NCBI GenBank assembly: GCA_963753485.1
Contig: CAVWCL010000008.1
Location: forward strand, 1-64,000
Length of the DNA: 64,000 bases
Direction of reading: 5' to 3'
Source of the DNA: CAWDLX01 sp963753485
GTDB lineage: Bacteria > Actinomycetota > Actinomycetes > Mycobacteriales > Micromonosporaceae
This document shows, piece after piece, positions 1 to 8,780 of the stretch. The translations under genes and the position numbers were made by a program. Each line of letters opens with the position of its first letter. Position 1 is the first letter of the stretch. Below the pieces are notes generated by a model. That model was not told the origin of the DNA and did no database searches. It was given only the letters and a program-made list of their open reading frames with translations.

Positions 1-2258
1 TTCGCATGCGCTGGGTCGATGCCCGCCTCCAGGCAGATCGCCGCCGCATCCGTCGCGTCGCGTAAGCGTCGGACGTTACGCTGCAGTGTGTCGACCGTAC
101 GGTCGCTGACGTGCTCGAGCGTGACCCCACGGGGAGCGACCGCTACGAAGGTCCGCAGTGGCTTGTCTGTCGGCCTGGTCCAAAACGACTGACCTGCCTT
201 CGGCCCAGGTTGTGGGAACATCCGTCCTTCGCGCTGATAGAGCACGTCGACCTGCCGGTCGTAGCCGGTCAGGGTCGCACTGCTGGCGACGATCTTCGGC
301 CGGGAGCCACCTAGCTCGGCCTGCAGATAGTCGAGCAGGCTCTCGTAGTGGCTGTCGACGGCGCCCAGGCTGTCACGCAACAAGTGCAGCTCGTCCTGCA
401 GCCGCAGCGACGGCGCGAACCGATCCCGCGGCATCGGCAGATCTTTCGAGGTCGCCTGACAGTCAGGCACGAGGCAACCGAACGGAGCGCTGGACCGGGT
501 GGCATAGGTGAAGCCATGCCACGGCGTCGAGCACACTCCCCACGGAGCGCCGACCAAGCCCCGCATCGCCTGCTGCATGGCGATCGAGGCGGCCTTGTCC
601 AGGGTTCCGACTACGACCGTCGGCAGGAACCGGAAGACCTCGGTGTCCACAACATAGATCGGTAGCGGCCCCTTCCAGGGGCACTGCGGGTTGCTGCACC
701 GGTGCTCGAGCTTCCAATTCTTGTGCTCGAACTTCATGGTCAAGTTCTCGTCGCGGCAAAAGGGGCAGCGCAGCAGCACCTGATAGCTGTTAGGCATGCC
801 CGAGCTGTCGGGGGTGATGTCGTCTGGCCTGGCCTTGGTGGTCGGGACGATCCGGTTGGGAGTGCCGTTGCGGCCCACGAGGAAGCCGAGGCTGAACGGG
901 CTGCCGCCGATCTCTTCCTCGCGGCGCACCAGCTCGGCAGCGGCCAGCGCGTCGGCGAAGCGCTGCGTCTGCTGCAGGCTCAGTAGCCGCAGCGGAAACC
1001 GCGACCAGGCGGTGATGCCCACGCTCTTGCCGGTCAGCCGGTCGAGGAAAGCGGCGGTCAGCAGCAGGCCCAAATAGGTCTCGGTTTTGCCGCCACCGGT
1101 GGCGAACCACACCGTGTCTACGATGTCGGCCTCGCGTTTGGGGTCGGCGAGAAACGGTAGCGCCGACAGCAGGAAGCCGACCTGGAACGGTCGCCAGTCG
1201 GAGTACTTGTCCGCGGCGCTACGGCCGATGGCCATGTTCATCAGCTGGAAGGCCCGCATGATCGCGGGCGTCTCGCCCAAGATCCGCAGCCCTTCCCGGA
1301 GGCGATTCAGCTCGGCAAGAATCTCGGCCGCGGCCAGGTCGGCCTCGGTGCGCATCTGCGCAGTCCACCCGTCCTCGCTCTGACGGCGCGCGAGCACCGC
1401 TGGCGACCAGTTCGACTCGTCATACGCCGCCAGCGCCTCGGCCAGCGCGGTCAGCTGCGGGAGCGGCTCGGTGGCCAGGGTCGCGAAGGCCAGGTCGGGC
1501 TTGGTGCGGTCGCTGTTCCAGTAGTTCGGACGATTCGTCTGCACGGTGACCGTGTCCGTTGTGCGGAACGCGCCCGACGGCAGCACCTCGACGCCGACAT
1601 TGACCCCATAGGCAGGCACGTCCCGGTCGTACCGGAAGCTGTCGGGCAGGGACTCCAACTGGAACGGCAGCGTCGAAATGCCCGCGACCTCGATCTCGGT
1701 CTCGAACAAATGCGTGTCTGCGAGCCCGGACACCTTGAGCGGGCTCGTGTTGACCAATTCGACCACTACTTCCGTGGTCTGCCGCCAATCTTCCACCTCG
1801 ACCCGTACCTCGGCCGACAGGCCAGGCGCCCCGACGGCCGCGAAAGCCCGCTCCAGCTGCTCGCGGCCGAAAACGCCACCCCCGGGCCCTGACGTGACCG
1901 GTACGTCCTCTTCGACCAGGTCGGTACGCCGCCACCGTCCGGCCGGGTCGGCGTCCTTCTTCTCGTCGCGCAGCCAGCCCCGCGCTCGCACCGTCACGGT
2001 CATCGACCACGGCGCGGTGGCCGCTGGGCGCAGTCGGATCGCGATGGCGCACGGGTCGAGGCGTTCGGCACGGTCACCCAGCGAGCTGCTGCTGACCTCG
2101 TCCTCGGTCGCGAGCCGTCCCAGCCAGAAGGTGCCGGCGGGATCGACGTCGAGCCGGTCTGTGTCGTCGCCCCGACCCACCCTCAGTACTTGGCGTTCGA
2201 GCCACTCGACGAACCGTGCGCAAGCCTCGTCCAGCGTCTGGCCGCCCGGGTCACTCAT
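1..2258 (-). CDS. DrmA-like superfamily 2 helicase, 3' end cut by the window edge
   Basis: The frame is open from an ATG at 2258 to base 1, giving about 752 residues with no stop, so the C-terminus lies outside the window. Seen: Walker A FATGGGKTET near residue 387; GITAWSRFPLRLLSLQQTQR, like the DrmA stretch after the P-loop; a CPFC...CSNPQC zinc-ribbon pair; a helicase box LQDELHLLRDSLG near residue 620; and SKIVASSATLTGYDRQV followed by a FPQPGP segment. From recall, DISARM DrmA helicases carry TGGGKTEAYLG, QDELHLISGPLG and IASTATI in this order, and the N-terminal segment fits too. DrmA is the core ATPase of DISARM anti-phage systems. The start overlaps the stop of the upstream sigma gene by 8 bases, so the two are co-translated. 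The C-terminal helicase lobe is not visible. The DrmA assignment is by eye. Confidence 0.8.
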   Translation of the reverse strand, partial: MSDPGGQTLDEACARFVEWLERQVLRVGRGDDTDRLDVDPAGTFWLGRLATEDEVSSSSLGDRAERLDPCAIAIRLRPAATAPWSMTVTVRARGWLRDEKKDADPAGRWRRTDLVEEDVPVTSGPGGGVFGREQLERAFAAVGAPGLSAEVRVEVEDWRQTTEVVVELVNTSPLKVSGLADTHLFETEIEVAGISTLPFQLESLPDSFRYDRDVPAYGVNVGVEVLPSGAFRTTDTVTVQTNRPNYWNSDRTKPDLAFATLATEPLPQLTALAEALAAYDESNWSPAVLARRQSEDGWTAQMRTEADLAAAEILAELNRLREGLRILGETPAIMRAFQLMNMAIGRSAADKYSDWRPFQVGFLLSALPFLADPKREADIVDTVWFATGGGKTETYLGLLLTAAFLDRLTGKSVGITAWSRFPLRLLSLQQTQRFADALAAAELVRREEEIGGSPFSLGFLVGRNGTPNRIVPTTKARPDDITPDSSGMPNSYQVLLRCPFCRDENLTMKFEHKNWKLEHRCSNPQCPWKGPLPIYVVDTEVFRFLPTVVVGTLDKAASIAMQQAMRGLVGAPWGVCSTPWHGFTYATRSSAPFGCLVPDCQATSKDLPMPRDRFAPSLRLQDELHLLRDSLGAVDSHYESLLDYLQAELGGSRPKIVASSATLTGYDRQVDVLYQREGRMFPQPGPKAGQSFWTRPTDKPLRTFVAVAPRGVTLEHVSDRTVDTLQRNVRRLRDATDAAAICLEAGIDPAHA

Positions 2259-3897
2259 CGTCCTTCCCTCCGGTTAGCTGGCGTGGCATGAACGGCATCC
2301 CGTCGTCGGATGATGCCAACGCCCAGACCTCCGGGCGTTCCCTGAGCCGTTCGAGCGACTTGACCACGATCTGGCGGATCCGCTCTCTGGTCAGGCCGTA
2401 GTCGGCGCCGATCGCCTCGAGCGTCTCGCTCTCCGCGGTGTGAAACCCGTAGCGGCGCTGCACTATCTCGACAGCCCTCGCCGGCAGGACCGCCCGAAGG
2501 ACTCGTTCGACCTCGGCGCGGTGCGCGGCCTCGCTCACGACGTTGGCCGGGTCGGTCCTGCCGTCGCGCTCATCGTCTGAGGTGAGGATGTCGGACAGCC
2601 GAAGGTCACCGTCCTCGCCGAGCAGCACGTCGATGCTGACCATGGGTCGTGCCAGATCCAGCAACGCCGCCACCGCCGCAGGCTGCATCATCGCCCTGTC
2701 GGCGATCTCCTCGACTGTAGGCTCTCGGCCGAGCCGGCTCTCCAGCCTCCGCGTCAAGTTGAGGACCTTGTTCATCGTCTCGACCACGTGGACCGGGATC
2801 CGGATCGCGCGGCCCCTGTCGGCGATCGCTCGCTCTATGGACTGTCGAATCCACCAGGTCGCGTAGGTGGAGAACTTGTAACCCCGGGAACCGTCGAACT
2901 TGTCGGCCGCCCGCATTAGGCCAAGATTGCCGTCCTGGATGCGGTCAGCCAACGCGACGCCCCGGCCCTCGTACTTCCTCTGCCGAGCGATCGAGACGAC
3001 CAGACGCAGGTTGCCGCAGACCAGCCCCGCCCACGCGCGCCGTCCGGCCTCGACCCTCGGACGCAGCTGCCGGGCCTCGCGGGCGGGCGGCTCGCCGCCG
3101 TCCCAAAGCTCGATCTCCTGCTGAGCGGCTGCGCCATCAACGATGGACGACCACAGCTCGACCTCTTGCTGAGCGGTCAGCAGCGGGTACCGCGCGATCT
3201 CGTCCAGGTATAGCCCGAGAAGATCAAGGTCGCCATCGAAACGCCTCGCGGCAGCCGCAACCGTCCGGGCACCAGCTGACACATCCGGCCTGGTCGACGC
3301 CTCGGCAAGTTCCACGCCCGCCGCCTCGAGGTGGCGGACCAGGTCGCTGACGTGCGCCGCCGACAGACCCCGGCCAACAGCAAGCAGCGACACCTCGCCG
3401 CGGCTGAGCTCGCCGCCCTTTCGCACCCAGTCGCCGAGCAGATCCTCGAAGGCCCGTGCCACAGCAGGGTCCGCGATCTGCGAGCCCGCGGACGGCGGTT
3501 CGTCTTCGGGGAACATCCAAGCCAGGTCGACCGCCTCGCTGTCCGCGTCCCCGTCGTCCCCATTCACGGACTCAGGGCAGCTGGGACCGTTTGGAGGAAC
3601 CTGGGTCAGGTCCGCGGCGTGCCAGCTGTCGCCGTCCGGCGAGGTCGCGTCGCTGACTGCCCGCCCTGCGGGCAGCATATCGGCCTGATCCGGCGGTAGC
3701 CCGTTGTTGACGGTGAGCCGGCGCCCGTCCGAGCGGGATAGGTTGCCCCCAAGGAGCGCGACGAAACGCCGAAGCCTTGCGCCGAGCGGGGGCGCATGCG
3801 AGGCATCGCTCGAGTCTGCCCGCCGTTGGGCCGCCAATACCGCCTCCCTCGTTGGCGACAACCATAAGGGCATATGCCGGGGCGATAATTCACCCAC
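2251..3897 (-). CDS. Sigma-70 family RNA polymerase sigma factor with extended N-terminus, coupled to the DrmA-like helicase
   Basis: 548 residues from a GTG at 3897; ATG codon 9 at 3873 is an alternative start. Regions 1.2 to 4 are all present: region 1.2 at about 222-255, region 2 at 285-370 with RIQDGNLGLMRAADKFD and FSTYATWWIRQSIERAI, and a region 4 helix-turn-helix TLEAIGADYGLTRERIRQI near 507-525. This makes it RpoD/HrdB-like rather than ECF. The N-terminal 210 residues are not the usual acidic extension. Residues 155-200 (GELSRGEVSLLAVGRGLSA..VSDLVRHLEAAGVEL) resemble sigma region 1.1, and a weaker copy is visible at 45-75. The stop overlaps the helicase start, so sigma is the first gene of that operon. 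Binding to core polymerase is expected from the family; its regulon is unknown. Confidence 0.9.
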   Translation of the reverse strand: MGELSPRHMPLWLSPTREAVLAAQRRADSSDASHAPPLGARLRRFVALLGGNLSRSDGRRLTVNNGLPPDQADMLPAGRAVSDATSPDGDSWHAADLTQVPPNGPSCPESVNGDDGDADSEAVDLAWMFPEDEPPSAGSQIADPAVARAFEDLLGDWVRKGGELSRGEVSLLAVGRGLSAAHVSDLVRHLEAAGVELAEASTRPDVSAGARTVAAAARRFDGDLDLLGLYLDEIARYPLLTAQQEVELWSSIVDGAAAQQEIELWDGGEPPAREARQLRPRVEAGRRAWAGLVCGNLRLVVSIARQRKYEGRGVALADRIQDGNLGLMRAADKFDGSRGYKFSTYATWWIRQSIERAIADRGRAIRIPVHVVETMNKVLNLTRRLESRLGREPTVEEIADRAMMQPAAVAALLDLARPMVSIDVLLGEDGDLRLSDILTSDDERDGRTDPANVVSEAAHRAEVERVLRAVLPARAVEIVQRRYGFHTAESETLEAIGADYGLTRERIRQIVVKSLERLRERPEVWALASSDDGMPFMPRQLTGGKDDE

Positions 3898-4032
3898 GCG
3901 GATGCGTCACCGATGCCGGCGACAAGAGCCGCGTTTGGGGCCTTTCCATCGTCCGTCCGTAGCGATCGGGGCTGGCCGACACGCGGACGCCCTGGCCCCG
4001 GCATCAACAAAGGTCAACTACAGTATCCAGGC
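3898..4032. promoter_or_regulatory. Divergent promoter region between sigma and cytosine methyltransferase
   Basis: A short intergenic region separates the sigma gene (leftward) from the methyltransferase (rightward), so both promoters must lie in or near these ~135 bases. I see no convincing Shine-Dalgarno before either start, so leaderless transcripts are possible. An AT-rich gataatt lies just inside the sigma reading frame at 3884-3890, and tacagtat lies at 4019-4026, just before the methyltransferase GTG. No clear palindrome was recognised. Confidence 0.35.
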
Positions 4033-5088
4033 GTGGCTCGGCGTCCGTCACCTCTGATCTCCGCAATCGATGTCTTCTGCGGGGTTGGTGGGCTCTCGTG
4101 GGGTCTGACGGAGGCCAAGATCCGCGTTGCGGCGGGCATCGACATCGACGGTAGCTGTCAATACCCCTACGAGAGAAACATCCACGCTCCATTTCATAAA
4201 CGCGACATTAGGGATGTAACGGCCGACGAGCTTCGGGGGATGTGGCCGAGCCACGCTGTCAGGGTGCTCGCCGGTTGTGCGCCATGCCAGCCCTTCTCGC
4301 CTCACCGGCGTGGCGTCGACACATCGACCGAGGAGCAGTGGTCGTTACTCAACGATTTCGGCCGGCTCGCCGCGGAAACCCTCCCCGACATCGTGACGAT
4401 GGAAAACGTGACACGGATCGCGACCAAGCCGATCTTCCGAGCATTCGTCGAGACTCTGGAGCGGTGTGGCTACCACGTTGACCACCGGTCTTGCTATTGC
4501 CCGGCGTACGGCGTTCCGCAACACCGCCGCCGACTCGTCCTGCTTGCATCCCGTCGGGGGCGCATCCTCGTACCAGACGGCACTGTGTCTCCGGATCAGT
4601 TCCGCACCGTTCGCGACGAGATCGGCGACCTACCGCGCCTTCGACATGGAGCACAAGATCCAGACGACCGACTGCATAAAGCCCGGAGTCTCACGGACAT
4701 CAACTATAAGAGGATCAAGGCGTCCAAGCCCGGTGGCACATGGCACGACTGGGATCCCGACCTCAGGGCGCCGTGCCATCGAAAGCAGTCGGGCGCTACG
4801 TTCCGCAGCGTCTACGCCCGAATGGCGTGGAACGAGCCTTCCCCCACGATCACCACATTGGCCCACAACTTTGGCACGGGCCGATTCGGGCATCCCGAGC
4901 AGCATCGCGCAATCAGCCTTCGAGAAGCGGCGATTCTGCAGAGCTTCCCCCGCGATTACGAATTCGTCGCTCCCGATCAGCCAGTCCAGTTCGCACCTCT
5001 GGGCAGGCTAATAGGAAATGCGGTGCCGCCGAGATTGGCTAAGGCGGTGGGCGAGGCCATCATCGAGCATGTGCGCAGGAACTCCTAA
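4033..5088 (+). CDS. DNA (cytosine-5-)-methyltransferase
   Basis: 351 residues from a GTG at 4033. The frame is open further upstream to 3913, but those residues show no family similarity, and motif I begins only about 10 residues after the GTG. C5-methyltransferase motifs appear in order: motif I DVFCGVGGLSWGL, motif IV GCAPCQPFS with the catalytic Cys, motif VI ENV, motif VIII QHRRRLVLLAS, then the target-recognition region, motif IX LREAAILQSFP and motif X GRLIGNAVPPRLAKAV. It transfers a methyl group from SAM to cytosine in a specific DNA site. No restriction endonuclease gene is next to it. Class 2 DISARM systems use a C5-methyltransferase (DrmMII) to mark self DNA, which fits the divergent DrmA-like helicase. 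The target sequence cannot be read from the gene. Confidence 0.93.
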   Translation: MARRPSPLISAIDVFCGVGGLSWGLTEAKIRVAAGIDIDGSCQYPYERNIHAPFHKRDIRDVTADELRGMWPSHAVRVLAGCAPCQPFSPHRRGVDTSTEEQWSLLNDFGRLAAETLPDIVTMENVTRIATKPIFRAFVETLERCGYHVDHRSCYCPAYGVPQHRRRLVLLASRRGRILVPDGTVSPDQFRTVRDEIGDLPRLRHGAQDPDDRLHKARSLTDINYKRIKASKPGGTWHDWDPDLRAPCHRKQSGATFRSVYARMAWNEPSPTITTLAHNFGTGRFGHPEQHRAISLREAAILQSFPRDYEFVAPDQPVQFAPLGRLIGNAVPPRLAKAVGEAIIEHVRRNS

Positions 5089-5360
5089 CAGTGTGCTCGA
5101 TGTCGCCTCCCGACAGGTGGAACAATCCGGGCCGGGCACCGGCTGGGTCGGCCCGCGAGGAGGGCAACCGGCCAAACTCGGTGGCAAGGTCGACCGGCAT
5201 CACCGCCGCCGTCATCCCCAGGCAAACCCACGCACGCTGCGTCACATGGAGAGCACACCGGCAACTCCTCGCATGACTACTCACCGTGACCGAGCCTGTG
5301 GCGCCGAGAAGTCCGGCGAGCGCCGCCAGCCAGGTCAGGTAACCTGACATCAGCATCAAG

Positions 5361-5432
5361 GGGGCGCTAGCTCAACGGCAGAGCTGCAGACTTTTAATCT
5401 GTAGGTTCCGGGTTCGAGTCCCGGGCGCCCCA
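5361..5432 (+). tRNA. tRNA-Lys (TTT)
   Basis: 72 nt without encoded CCA. Acceptor GGGGCGC pairs with GCGCCCC, D-arm GCTC/GAGC, anticodon stem GCAGA/TCTGT around loop CTTTTAA (anticodon TTT), T-arm CCGGG/CCCGG around TTCGAGT, discriminator A. It borders the methyltransferase/sigma/helicase island on one side and decayed DNA on the other. An inverted 5' half of a related tRNA-Lys lies at 8781-8817. Confidence 0.95.
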
Positions 5433-6145
5433 CGTTTCCCCACGTGAACAGCTCGCGCCAGGCCGTCGAGGACGCCCAACCCTGCTCCAGGGCCGCACCG
5501 TGATGGCCTACGACGGCCACTCGCGCCACCAACACAAGCTCGCCCAAGCCGTGCGACATGCCCTTGAGAACGCACTACCAGCCCGGCCACGAGCAAGGCT
5601 TCGACGCCGCGGATTGGCCCACGTAGGCCGAGAGGCTCTGGATGTGGTCAGCGGGTAGACGGTCTATCCGGGATAAGAGCTCGGCGTGGACGCGTTCGAG
5701 CGCTTGGTGTGGGCGTACTCGGCGCACACGACGCAGTTGGCTGCGCAGCGGGCCAGCGATCGGGCTCGGGCGGTGCTGGCGCGATCGGGTCGCGAAGCGG
5801 AGGCCGCTCGGTGGGCGTGGAGCGTCCTGCACGACCCCACCGACGCGCTGACCAACCTGCCACGCCATGGCTCGATGGGTTCGGGAGCTGCCCGATGAGC
5901 ACCGAGATTCGCGTGACGACGTGGAGTTGAGCTTTCTGTCGGCGACGGGGGAGACGGGGTCCAGATTCAGCCGTCGTTGACACTTTCGTGTCGAACAGCT
6001 CGACCCGGATCGACGGGCGACTTCGGCCATGGCGCCGATCATATTGACCTATAGCGGGCTGTCCCGGGAAGGATCTTGCTACCAGTAGTCACGCCACAGG
6101 CCCTTGCTGGTCTCTATACATCGAAGTACTCGATCGGGAGGGTTG
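5433..6145. other. Gene-poor stretch with decayed coding fragments
   Basis: No intact gene is convincing here. Two short plus-strand frames look like relics: 5503-5658 (51 codons, begins MAYDGHSRHQHK) and 5686-5898 (70 codons from a GTG, containing FERLVWAYSAHTTQLAAQ). Neither has a good ribosome binding site or a family I recognise. The longer minus-strand frame over 5575-6042 is Arg/Ser-rich and reads like a shadow. The last ~100 bases precede the 6146 gene and probably hold its promoter. Confidence 0.4.
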
Positions 6146-6364
6146 ATGACTGCAGACGTTGAGCTGATCGGGCAGGTGGTTGCCAACGTATTGGGACTTG
6201 CGATGCTCTGCATCGGACTCCGCTCGCAGGTGCGGCAGGGCGAGATCTACCTGCGCACGATGAAGGAGCTTGTTGCCGCTACGCGCGCACGGTGCCACGA
6301 TGACCGCGACGACGGCAGCAAACCCGCCGCGGGGGACCTGGAGGTATCGCACCGTAGTGGATGA
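6146..6364 (+). CDS. Small single-pass membrane protein, first gene of an ECF sigma cassette
   Basis: 72 residues from ATG 6146, preceded by a GGGAGGG ribosome binding site. Residues ~5-22 (ELIGQVVANVLGLAMLCIG) form one probable membrane helix, followed by a basic, charged tail. The stop overlaps the ECF sigma start by 8 bases. I do not recognise a family. Its position suggests, by inference only, a membrane anchor or sensor for the sigma factor; it does not resemble a zinc-binding anti-sigma factor. Confidence 0.6.
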   Translation: MTADVELIGQVVANVLGLAMLCIGLRSQVRQGEIYLRTMKELVAATRARCHDDRDDGSKPAAGDLEVSHRSG

Positions 6365-6920
6365 GCCCGAAACTCAAGAAGCCGCGTTCACCGCGCCAAG
6401 TCCGCCGGATCCGGATTGGCTTGACGTCGATCGCGCCGCGCAGGATGCGGCCTTCGCGGCATTCTACCGGGATTTCGTGCCGAGGCTAGTGGCTTTCCTT
6501 CGATGGCAGGGCGTACCGCTGAGCTCGGCCGCCGACCTCGCGCAGGAGACAATGATCCAGGCTTATCGACGTTGGTCAAGTATCGAGAACCCTGGTGCAT
6601 GGTGCCTTAGGGTCGCGTCGCGCATGTGGGCGAGGCAGATCTCCCAAACGGTGGACTACACAACCCCAAATCCGCCCGACACCCCATCGCTCCTCAAGAT
6701 CACCGATGTGATAGTGTGGGAACAGCGCCATGACGTATTGCGAATACTGGACCGATTGCCGCCGCGTCAACGACAGGTGCTCGCGTGGATGCTAGATGGC
6801 TACACGCCGACGGAGATAGCCGAGGAACTGCGAATGGCGCCGGAGGCGGTCCGAACCAGCCTGCTTAGAGCTCGTCGCGCAGTTGCCCGCTACCTTCAGA
6901 GGGGAGGGGAAGAGCCGTGA
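6357..6920 (+). CDS. ECF-type sigma factor
   Basis: About 187 residues from GTG 6357, chosen because GGAGG lies about 12 bases upstream and because it just overlaps the preceding gene; the frame continues upstream to 6270 with ATG 6300 as another option. Region 2 spans AFAAFYRDFVPRLVAFLRWQ and SSAADLAQETMIQAYRRW. Region 4 spans LPPRQRQVLAWMLDGYTPTEIAEELRMAPEAVRTSLLRARRAV. It lacks regions 1.1 and 3, as ECF factors do. The stop overlaps the next start as GTGA, so expression of the unknown downstream protein is coupled to sigma translation. Its promoter targets are unknown. Confidence 0.92.
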   Translation: MDEPETQEAAFTAPSPPDPDWLDVDRAAQDAAFAAFYRDFVPRLVAFLRWQGVPLSSAADLAQETMIQAYRRWSSIENPGAWCLRVASRMWARQISQTVDYTTPNPPDTPSLLKITDVIVWEQRHDVLRILDRLPPRQRQVLAWMLDGYTPTEIAEELRMAPEAVRTSLLRARRAVARYLQRGGEEP

Positions 6921-7933
6921 CGGCGTGGGATGCTGCATCCATCGAGGACTGGCTTGAAGGGCAGTACCAACGACTAGTCAATGACCTTGGCGCTGTCCTC
7001 GACCTAGAGACGGGCCTGCGGGAGGTAACGCTCTCCGCCGACCACGGCGACCTCGTCACCGACATTGCAGAGCTGCTTGATCTGGATGCTGGACTGGCCG
7101 CCATCGGTGTCGCGCATCCGCGCGGCGCTCTGCCGAGGGAGGAGGGCCCCGTAGATGCGCCGCCCGGTCGAACAGGGATCGGCGAAATTATCGGCGCTAT
7201 ACTAAGGACCCCACCAGCTAGGCGCCTAGTCATGCGGTCAGCTGCACTCGACGTCGCGCGCCGGCTAGACGGGGCGTTGGATGCTTCGACGTACATCGCC
7301 GCGGTTCGCCGACTCTACGATGAGCTTGCGGCGAAAGTTCACGCTCTGCCGAGCTGGTTCCGGCTGTACGCTCATGATTCGGCGGTAAAAGATGTGCGTC
7401 TTTTCGTAAGTGAGCTTAGGAACGAGCTATTACGGGCCCAACAGTCCATGCAGTACGTTAGGAATGACAACGGACTCGTCGTTCCGGCCGTTACAGATGT
7501 CGAGAGCGTGAGTAGTTTCTGCGAATCGATTCTCCACGGTCCACCCAGCATGTGGCCACAACTCGTGGCCGGGATGCAGCCACGTGTCCGGCAAGCTGAA
7601 GAGACGTTGGCCGGCGTGACTCGTGCATTTGGCTCTTCCCTGGCTAAGAACTTGGGCTTGGCGCCTAACAGAGTAACCGACGTGACCCAGATCAATCGCG
7701 GGGACCTCCGGCGGATCGTGCACGCACTGGTCGACTTCGGTGGAGCGGACTTGCGAAATGTTGACTTGGCGGGGATTCCTCTTGAAGGGATCGAGTGGTC
7801 CGACAGCACACAGTGGCCAGAGCTATGGGTCGATCAAATCCGACAGGTTTCTGTGCCAATCGGAGTTGGCTTGTACGTGATTCGCGATGGCACCTCCCGT
7901 ACGGACTTCGATGTCGATCTTGTGCCCGTCTAG
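6917..7933 (+). CDS. Uncharacterised protein with pentapeptide-like C-terminal module
   Basis: 338 residues from GTG 6917, overlapping the sigma stop by 4 bases. I do not recognise the main body, which is predicted mostly helical and soluble. Near the C-terminus GGADLRNVDLAGIPLEGI resembles a short pentapeptide run, followed by WSDSTQWPELW and a short tail ending at DVDLVPV. This kind of ending recurs, from recall, in actinobacterial multi-domain proteins of unknown function. There are no membrane helices or nucleotide-binding loops. Base composition looks lower in GC than the housekeeping genes further right, which suggests transfer. It could be an effector or regulator linked to the ECF sigma factor. 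Confidence 0.75.
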   Translation: MTAWDAASIEDWLEGQYQRLVNDLGAVLDLETGLREVTLSADHGDLVTDIAELLDLDAGLAAIGVAHPRGALPREEGPVDAPPGRTGIGEIIGAILRTPPARRLVMRSAALDVARRLDGALDASTYIAAVRRLYDELAAKVHALPSWFRLYAHDSAVKDVRLFVSELRNELLRAQQSMQYVRNDNGLVVPAVTDVESVSSFCESILHGPPSMWPQLVAGMQPRVRQAEETLAGVTRAFGSSLAKNLGLAPNRVTDVTQINRGDLRRIVHALVDFGGADLRNVDLAGIPLEGIEWSDSTQWPELWVDQIRQVSVPIGVGLYVIRDGTSRTDFDVDLVPV

Positions 7934-8480
7934 ACCGCGTTCAGCGCCTGCCGTGGGGTGCGGATACGTACGATCAGGGCGTTGATCGAGGCGAGCTCGG
8001 CGGACGGCCCGCCTAGTGATGATGTCGAACAATATCTCGATCTGTTGAGCCGGCGGCGGGGCCGTTGTGGCCTTCGAAACGGCTTTCAGCGCCTTGAGGC
8101 CGGCTTCGCTGAGGCCCGACGCCATGACCTCGCCGGTGACGACGTTGTAGGCGCCGGCGAGCTTGGCCCAGCCTTCGTACTCCCGCGGCATCCACTCGAC
8201 AAGCACGACCACGCTCTGCGCCAAATGCCGGATCTTCCCCATGACCTTGTAGGTGGGGCACCAGGCCAGCACCACGCCACCGTCCAGGACGTGGCCGCTT
8301 CGCTCGGTCACGATCTCGAGCTCGGCCATCTCGTGGTGGTGCGCGGCGTTCGACTTCTGCTCGCAGACACCGTCAGCCGAGCGCCGTGCCCGCGCGCCAC
8401 CGCAAGCCCGAGCCGCTTGCCCAGCTCAATCGTGTCCTTTGGTCGTGCCCCTCGGCACGTAGACATGCTGATGTCTAAGC
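7930..8480 (-). pseudogene. Frameshifted remnant of an unknown gene
   Basis: The minus strand reads MAELEIVTERSGH...LAWCPTYKVMGKI...GWAKLAGAYNVVTGEVM from 8329 down, with normal-looking composition. The frame continues upstream without a start as ADGVCEQKSNAAHHHE, and in another frame as DTIELGKRLGLAVARGHGAR. Joining the pieces needs at least one frameshift near 8390, and the downstream end runs over 100 bases into the convergent neighbour. I read it as a broken gene whose product family I cannot name. The HHHE and CEQKS elements are suggestive of a metal site, but nothing more can be claimed. Confidence 0.45.
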
Positions 8481-8780
8481 ACCTCGTCGAGCCGTTCCGA
8501 CATGTCCCCATCCTCCTGAACATTCTGCTTCGGAGCGTAGGCGGCGCCACCGACAGTCCTGGGAGGCGCTTCGGCCGGCGATGCTCCTGTTGCCGACGTG
8601 TCGGTTCGCTGCGCGCTCGTCGGGGGCCGGCCGTGCCGGTGCCCGGCCCAGACTATGGATCACGGATGGATCACACGAGCATCCACTTAGGACCGTCTCC
8701 GATCCTGGGATCACCACGTTTCCGCACGTCGGCGCTTGATCGACTACACAATGATCGCTCACAGGGCCGTGACCCGCTTG
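8481..8780. other. Intergenic, no supported gene
   Basis: About 300 bases between the decayed gene and the tRNA-Lys fragment. Open frames on both strands lack ribosome binding sites and have shadow-like composition. I see no repeat or structured RNA. Confidence 0.4.

Noticed and set aside
3913..4032. Upstream extension of the methyltransferase to 3913
   Set aside because: These 40 residues precede motif I without family similarity and the frame start is only open by chance; GTG 4033 gives the normal spacing.
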